This document shows positions 58,741 to 64,000 of a stretch of DNA of 64,000 bases, in pieces (position 1 is the stretch's first letter; the number at the start of each line of letters is the position of its first letter). The translations under genes were made by a program, and so were the position numbers. Below the pieces are notes generated by a model. That model was not told the DNA's origin. It was given only the letters and a program-made list of their open reading frames with translations, and ran no database searches. Source of the stretch: Elymus sibiricus. Taxonomy: Eukaryota > Streptophyta > Magnoliopsida > Poales > Poaceae. The stretch lies in NCBI GenBank assembly GCA_039707655.1, contig CM077668.1:64869086-64933085 (forward strand). The letters are read 5' to 3'.

Positions 58741-59789
58741 TTTTAGCTGTATCTTTTGCGTACGATCTTGAATTGAGATAAGTCAGAAAAAATCTTTTGT
58801 CTTGATGATATGAAGAATTTTCAATTAGAACAATTTTCCATCTGAGGCCATTTTAGTTATGTTTCCTGCCATGTCAAAATCTAGTGTCAAGACCGTATCC
58901 CGTGATTACCGCATGCCTCGCCGCTAGCACCGCACAGAGCCTCTGCTGCCCCAGTCGAGTCGCTTGGGTACCTGTCCCACACCACCTCAACCCCACTTCA
59001 AAGAAGCACTAATCATCACCGACGGATGCCGGCTTTCAAGTATCCCTCGGACCACTAGAACCCAACCCGAACAACATGTCCCTCGCTTTATCCCACTGAA
59101 ATAGGCTTTGACTCTTTGGCGTCTTATGTCGCAGCCTCTCCATCAGCGCTGAGTGAAGTCTTTCATCAGACTCGAGCTCCACTTTAAACATGACTCCATG
59201 GTAGATGATCAGTCCACCCTCGCACCCATTGAATTCAAGCTCTCATGCATATGCTATCTTGAATCAACCTTACACCATATCCATATTGAAGTGCACAAGC
59301 CCTTGGGCCTGCACCACATGGTGCCATGCCTAGAAGTCGGCTACCATCAGTATCACACTCCTATGTCATTGTCACTGAAATCACATTCATCTTCTATTCA
59401 GACCGACATCCATGTCGATCTGCCAGACTGTCCGGACCACACGACTTATATGTTTGACCCAAGCCGAACTTGTCCGACTGCAACCATGCTCCTCCTTGCG
59501 TCATATCAACCCAAAACATCACCATGCATTGCTCAAGACTCATGTAGAACATTATCCTGGACAACACGCTCCAGGCTCCCAAATCATCTTCCATAAATTT
59601 TCATCCATAACCTGATACTTCCATCTTAGATGGATTGGTTTTTGCAACACCTTCAAACATCCTTGTTGTGCCAACAAAAATAACAGAGCTACTCCACTCC
59701 TACAATGATGCCCAAGTACACCAAGCAAAAATCTGGAATCTGGTATACCTTTGGTCTACACATAGAAAAAGATCCCACCAGGAATAAAA
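58741..59789. other. unassigned sequence
   Basis: One 147-codon ORF (59153-59596, plus) without recognisable domain; the region otherwise shows no feature. Confidence 0.35.
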
Positions 59790-60031
59790 ATATCCTAGGT
59801 CCTTGGCGGTGCAGAATCCCATCAGTACCCTCGGTAGGGTGGCGAAGGCGGCTGAAAGTACCAGAAGTGAGTTCACACAAGGGGGTTACCCAGTTTCGGG
59901 CCCTCATCTGGAGGTAATACCCTACTTCCTGCTTTATTTATTATTGAGATTGGAGCACCTCGTGCGAGGGGTTTACAAAGGGAGTTGATGGTGACGACCA
60001 AAGGCGCTAATGACTAGCTGCCCCCCTCAAC
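59790..60031 (-). repeat. gypsy LTR fragment
   Basis: Related to the LTR remnant at 52672 (CCTCGGTAGGGTGG, AAGTACCAGAAG, GGGCCCTCATCTGGAGGTAA). Only about 240 bp are present; it is cut on the right where a CACTA end begins. Confidence 0.6.
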
Positions 60032-60059
60032 TACCACTAGTAGGAAGACCCTTATAGGA

Positions 60060-60530
60060 ATAAGTTATTAGTGATGCGGTCTTAATTTCAGACACCATTT
60101 GTAATTTGGCAAAAGACCAATGGTGTGCAAAACAATTGTTACGCCACTAATAACCTCTTATTAGTGATCTTCAGTCTAATGGGCACGCCACTAGTAACCT
60201 GACCAATGTGTTCAGTAGTTAAAATAACTGGCATAGTTACTAGTGGCGTTTGGGCTAATTCCCACTCCAATGGTAAATGCATTACTGTTACTAGTGGCGT
60301 GGTGGTAAACTAGAACGCCACTAGTAAAAAAACCAAACTGTTAAGAAAAAACGGGACCTCTTACTTGTGGCGTTGCCAGATCCACATGCCACAAGTAAGC
60401 AAGTTACTAGTGGCGTGTCCAGTTGACCTGTTACTAGTGGCGTGCCTTTTATCCACATGCCGCTAGTAAGCAAGTTACTAGTGGCGTTGCCATATATCCA
60501 CACACCATTAGTAATCTGTGCATCACTTTA
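60060..60530. repeat. subterminal repeats of the second CACTA element
   Basis: TTACTAGTGGCGT or close variants at about 60236, 60290, 60404, 60431 and 60475, with opposite-strand copies between. Two nearly equal units begin CCACATGCC and end in GTAAGCAAGTTACTAGTGGC (about 60378 and 60451). Confidence 0.75.
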
Positions 60531-61499
60531 ATATCAATAACTTTTGATTTGTAAATCGAAATTAAGTGATTATGTTTTCTAAATTTGTAAAATAAATAGA
60601 TGTGTCCAATAGAAAGATTTTATTTTTTGTTGACCATATATTTTTTTAAATGCCAATAATTCGAATTTGCTCAAGGAAACATCTAAATTTATTCTTCATC
60701 GGTTGTATTGAAACTTTTTCTGCACTTAACATACACTGTCACATTTTCATGTCAAATTTTGGCATTTTTTAAAATATGTTTGCTATATTTAAGTCATTAA
60801 GTGCATTTTTTGGTATTTGACGGATATAATTTGAAGTTGAACAGTAAGTACGCGCAATAATGGGAACATAAGGGTTAAAAAAAATCTTATTTCTGTTAAT
60901 GAGCACATGTTTAGGCCTTATAAAATAAAATAAAAGGAATTCCAAACATGAGGGTGTCAAGACTTGGCCACCAAACTTGAGTTCATCGGTTTTTTAATAC
61001 TAAAAAATATAAACGAAGTCAGAAAAACATGAAACTAGGCATAGTGTCTGGATATGATGTCTAAATGTTGTTGTAAAATATTTAGAAGGTTTCACACAAG
61101 TTGTCACGTACACTGCACAGAAACCGAAGCTTGTCCGAGGAAGAATCGTAGTTTTGGAAGGGAAGGTGTGAGGTTTGAAGGCGAAACGGTAGTTGCTTCA
61201 TCGTTTGATGTTCAAAAAATTTCCACACCCAACATAGACCATGAAATCTTTCATGTACAAATTTGGCATGTTATCGGGTTTTGTTTGTTATTTTTAAGTC
61301 ATTAATGCATTTTAAATTCATGGGAGTGCTCCACATACAAAGTAATGTATAGTCAAAAAAAGTTGAAACCTTTTCAAATTTTGAACACGAGCTCTTGAGT
61401 TCATATCATGGTGCCATGCTAAATTTCTTATTTCTCTGACTTAATTTACCATTTTCAAAATATTAAATTTTAAAAATGTGAATAAATAAATGGAATAGA

Positions 61500-62110
61500 A
61501 ATGAAGAAAGAAAAGGGGACAAAAAACCCTTTCTCCCGCGACCCCTCTCTCTCTTTTTCTACCGCGACTGCTCATCGCCGCCACTCATGCCGCCCGATTC
61601 CGGTGAGTTCCGTCGACTCCTGCCACCATGAGGAATAGCCCCGAGATCCCCTCACTCTGTTGCTTCCTCCCCTCTAGCCAGATTCGCCGCCCGCAGACCC
61701 TCGCGCTCAGCAGTAACCCTCCTCCATAGCTAGGGTTTGGTGCAGCGGTGTTGCCTCCATCGTCGGCACAGCTTTGGTGGCTCTAGCGGCCCATCTTTGT
61801 CACCTACCGTGCCCCCTCGTGCGTTCACGCCTCTTGGATGGTGCTCCCATGTTCAGTGCGCTCACGCGCGTCGGCGAGACAGCGCAACCCCGACCCACTC
61901 CGACGCATCTCCGGCGCGGCTGTGCTTCTCGAGGTGACCTCCTCTGATGCGTGACAGTGGTGGCAAACCGTGGCAGCGGCTATGTACAACATCAACTACA
62001 TCTTCTCGAGTGATTATTTCTCGGCTCCATCTCCTTGCTCGGCCTTCCTCTCCTCTGCTCTGAGGTCGTGGCCGTCCAGCCACGGCTGTACCATGCTTTG
62101 TTCCACTACC
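61500..62110 (+). other. gene-like GC-rich leader, no open frame
   Basis: Abrupt GC-rich stretch with CT-rich and CCGCCGCC words, as in a plant 5' untranslated region or first exon. No frame is open long enough to support a protein. It may be the 5' part of the CACTA transposase gene or of a captured gene. Downstream (62.1-64 kb) is T-rich, intron-like DNA with short ORFs only. Confidence 0.35.
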
Positions 62111-64000
62111 ATCGAGCCATGGATGATCTAGGTTTTGGGTTTTGGTACTGTTTGAGGTTAATTAGCTTGATTAGCTGCAGTTTTAGGTTGATTGACTTGT
62201 GCTAATTGCTTCCTTTGGCTTCTGGATACCACTATCATATTTTTACCCATACATTAGAAAGCAATCAGGTGACTATTGATTCCCCGCAAAAAAAAGGTGA
62301 CTAGTGATTAGTTTGGGTCTTCCTGTAAGACAAATGGTCTTTTCATTATGCCTATGGTATAGTCCAATTGTTTTTTTCCTTTGGTCACAACTCTTAGAGG
62401 TGGTGTAATTGTCCTGTTAGGAGACTAAGTGAAGTATGGCTGCTCAGGGCAATTATTGTTAGGTTCATTTCTATAATCAAAATGCTTGGCATATAGTTTG
62501 CTCATGGCAATTCTGCACAAAGGTGCTTTAATTCTCAGAACAAAATTAGCATTGTGAGCATTTATAAATGTTCAGATGTTACTTACGCTTTATGGAAGTT
62601 AAATAATTATGCCTAGTATTTAAGAAAGTAGTGCGCAATTTGTATGTGGTTGTTTGTAAACATCCCAGTATTTCACAAAGCTTTTTGTCTTTTCAATCTG
62701 CAACTTTTAATTTATAGCATAAGAAGAACATAGTCCTTGTGCTAAACAGTTAGTTCCTGCCATCTTCCTAGCTTACCTTCTTAGCATGATCCACTATTCT
62801 GTGCTAAACTGTGGAAAATTACCTTTTTTGACTTTGTCTTGTACCTTCTATGCTGGCGGAGAGTACCTGCTACCTACCGCCTAGAGAGATGGCTTGGCAG
62901 CGATCTTCTCTGCCCTGCCGCTACCAACACCACTGTTGGTTGTTTCATAGAGAGCAATGGAGTGTGTGATCAGGCATCCGACAAGTTTATGACGAAATAT
63001 CTAGATGCACGAGCACCATTTTGAGTTAGTTTTATTCATGCAAGTGAGCAATGGAGTCCTTCTCGACTTCTTCCTCACCACTACACCAATAACAAGTTTA
63101 CTCGATGCCATGTCAAGTAAGTCCTATCCAAATGGGTTCTTGAATCTTGAGAGATATACATGTGTGATTTGTAAACTTTCATTTTTTTCTTGGTCATCGT
63201 AGCTGATGAATCGATCATTTTGGTTGTTCGATGCTGGCTTATTTCACATTTGCTATTGCAGGATACATGTGCGAGGAACCAACATCAAGTGCAAGAAGCA
63301 CATATCTTCCTCACGTAAGTGTATTCGTAGCTTAAGTTGTGCTAGATATGGCTCAAGCTTTTCAGATGCTTTAGCTATGTTGAACATTATAAAATTTCTC
63401 CATGGATTTCATGATTCAGCAACCTACATACTGAAACTATTAGGGTGAGCAGGACACTATTGTCCATTTCTCCTTTCAGTTCCTCTTTTTGCAGTAATAT
63501 TTTGTAAAAAAATTATCCTATCCTGCACTGCTATTTTGCTAAATTTATTAACATATATACTAATCGACGCTACAATGTTGATTAAGAAGCCATACTTTAA
63601 CTTCAATGTATAATGCATTTTATTGGTGTCTGCATTGAAAAGGCAATAACGTATAATGTATGAAATTACCCTCCTGACGTAAAAGATATGTATAATTATT
63701 TGAAAGGTGAATAGTAACTGTTAATTAAATGTAACAGCTCGAGACTAATTCTCTAGATTCTTTCCGTATTTATTGCTATATTATTTGTTTTGTTTTATTT
63801 GTTGCATTCATCATGACATCATCAACATGGCATATGCATCATATTGCATTAATATAAATAATTAATTTGGATATTTTATTTCACCGTTTTGTTAAATGGT
63901 GAATAACTAAACCTCCTTCTCTCTTTCTTTGTTCAACATTGAGACTCAACCCCAAACCCTGGGCACAATCTGTGTGTGACATTTGGGAGCTACCCAAATT

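Larger units (their letters stand above)
60035..64000. mobile_element. probable second CACTA transposon, left end, running past the window
   Basis: CACTAGTAGGAAG at 60035 looks like a CACTA terminus. Subterminal repeats of TTACTAGTGGCGT and inverted ACGCCACTAGTAA follow from 60060 to 60530. The other end is not in the window, so 64000 is only the window limit and membership of 60.6-64 kb is inference. Confidence 0.55.

Noticed and set aside
59153..59596. 147-codon ORF
   Set aside because: No domain, no splice context or promoter, and no neighbour supporting it.

Overview
The window is plant nuclear DNA from a large, repeat-rich grass genome, most likely Triticeae (wheat, Aegilops, rye or barley). 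The clues are a BARE/Angela-type copia LTR with its typical start, Tat-lineage Ty3/gypsy elements carrying an antisense spliced gene, a short CACTA element full of GGCGCACC palindromes, and a FAR1-type Mutator-like element. I see no prokaryotic feature, no tRNA or rRNA gene and no intact ordinary host gene. Nearly everything is transposable-element sequence, much of it nested.

Layout. 1-738: unassigned flank. 739-17702: element C, a minus-strand LTR retrotransposon without pol (target duplication GTGTG/GCGTG), split by element S (5098-15382). S is a minus-strand, LARD-like element with two 4150-bp LTRs, a perfect TGATA duplication and one ORF of unknown function. 17703-18674: GA/GT-rich, satellite-like DNA. 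18675-41672: element A, a 23-kb minus-strand Tat-lineage gypsy element with a perfect CCGAC duplication. A carries decayed gag-pol (41025-34807) and, on the plus strand, a seven-exon antisense gene (22382-34013). Nested in A are a truncated BARE/Angela 3' end in its 3' LTR, a 491-bp solo LTR in exon 1 of the antisense gene, and element B (25159-32493) in intron 4 of that gene. B in turn holds a 1.9-kb CACTA element (29454-31357).

41673-42870 is AT-rich flank. 42871-45079 is an internally deleted Mutator-like element whose long terminal inverted repeats include its first exon. 45233-49690 holds two minus-strand genes of the retrotransposon antisense-ORF type, in GC-rich sequence. 49850-50470 is a LINE 3' end. 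From 50.5 to 60 kb there are decayed gypsy pieces (5' ends with LTR, primer region and gag) separated by sequence I cannot assign. From 60035 to the window end a second CACTA element appears to begin.

Insertion order follows from the nesting: A before the Angela fragment, the solo LTR and B; B before its CACTA; C before S. LTR comparisons agree: about 4-5% differences for A and 3% for B (13 of 421). The most unusual items are the dsRNA-binding-like ORF of S, the spliced antisense genes, a 49-bp perfect inverted repeat inside the CACTA element, a 31-bp perfect inverted repeat around the Angela fragment, and the exon-containing terminal repeats of the Mutator-like element.
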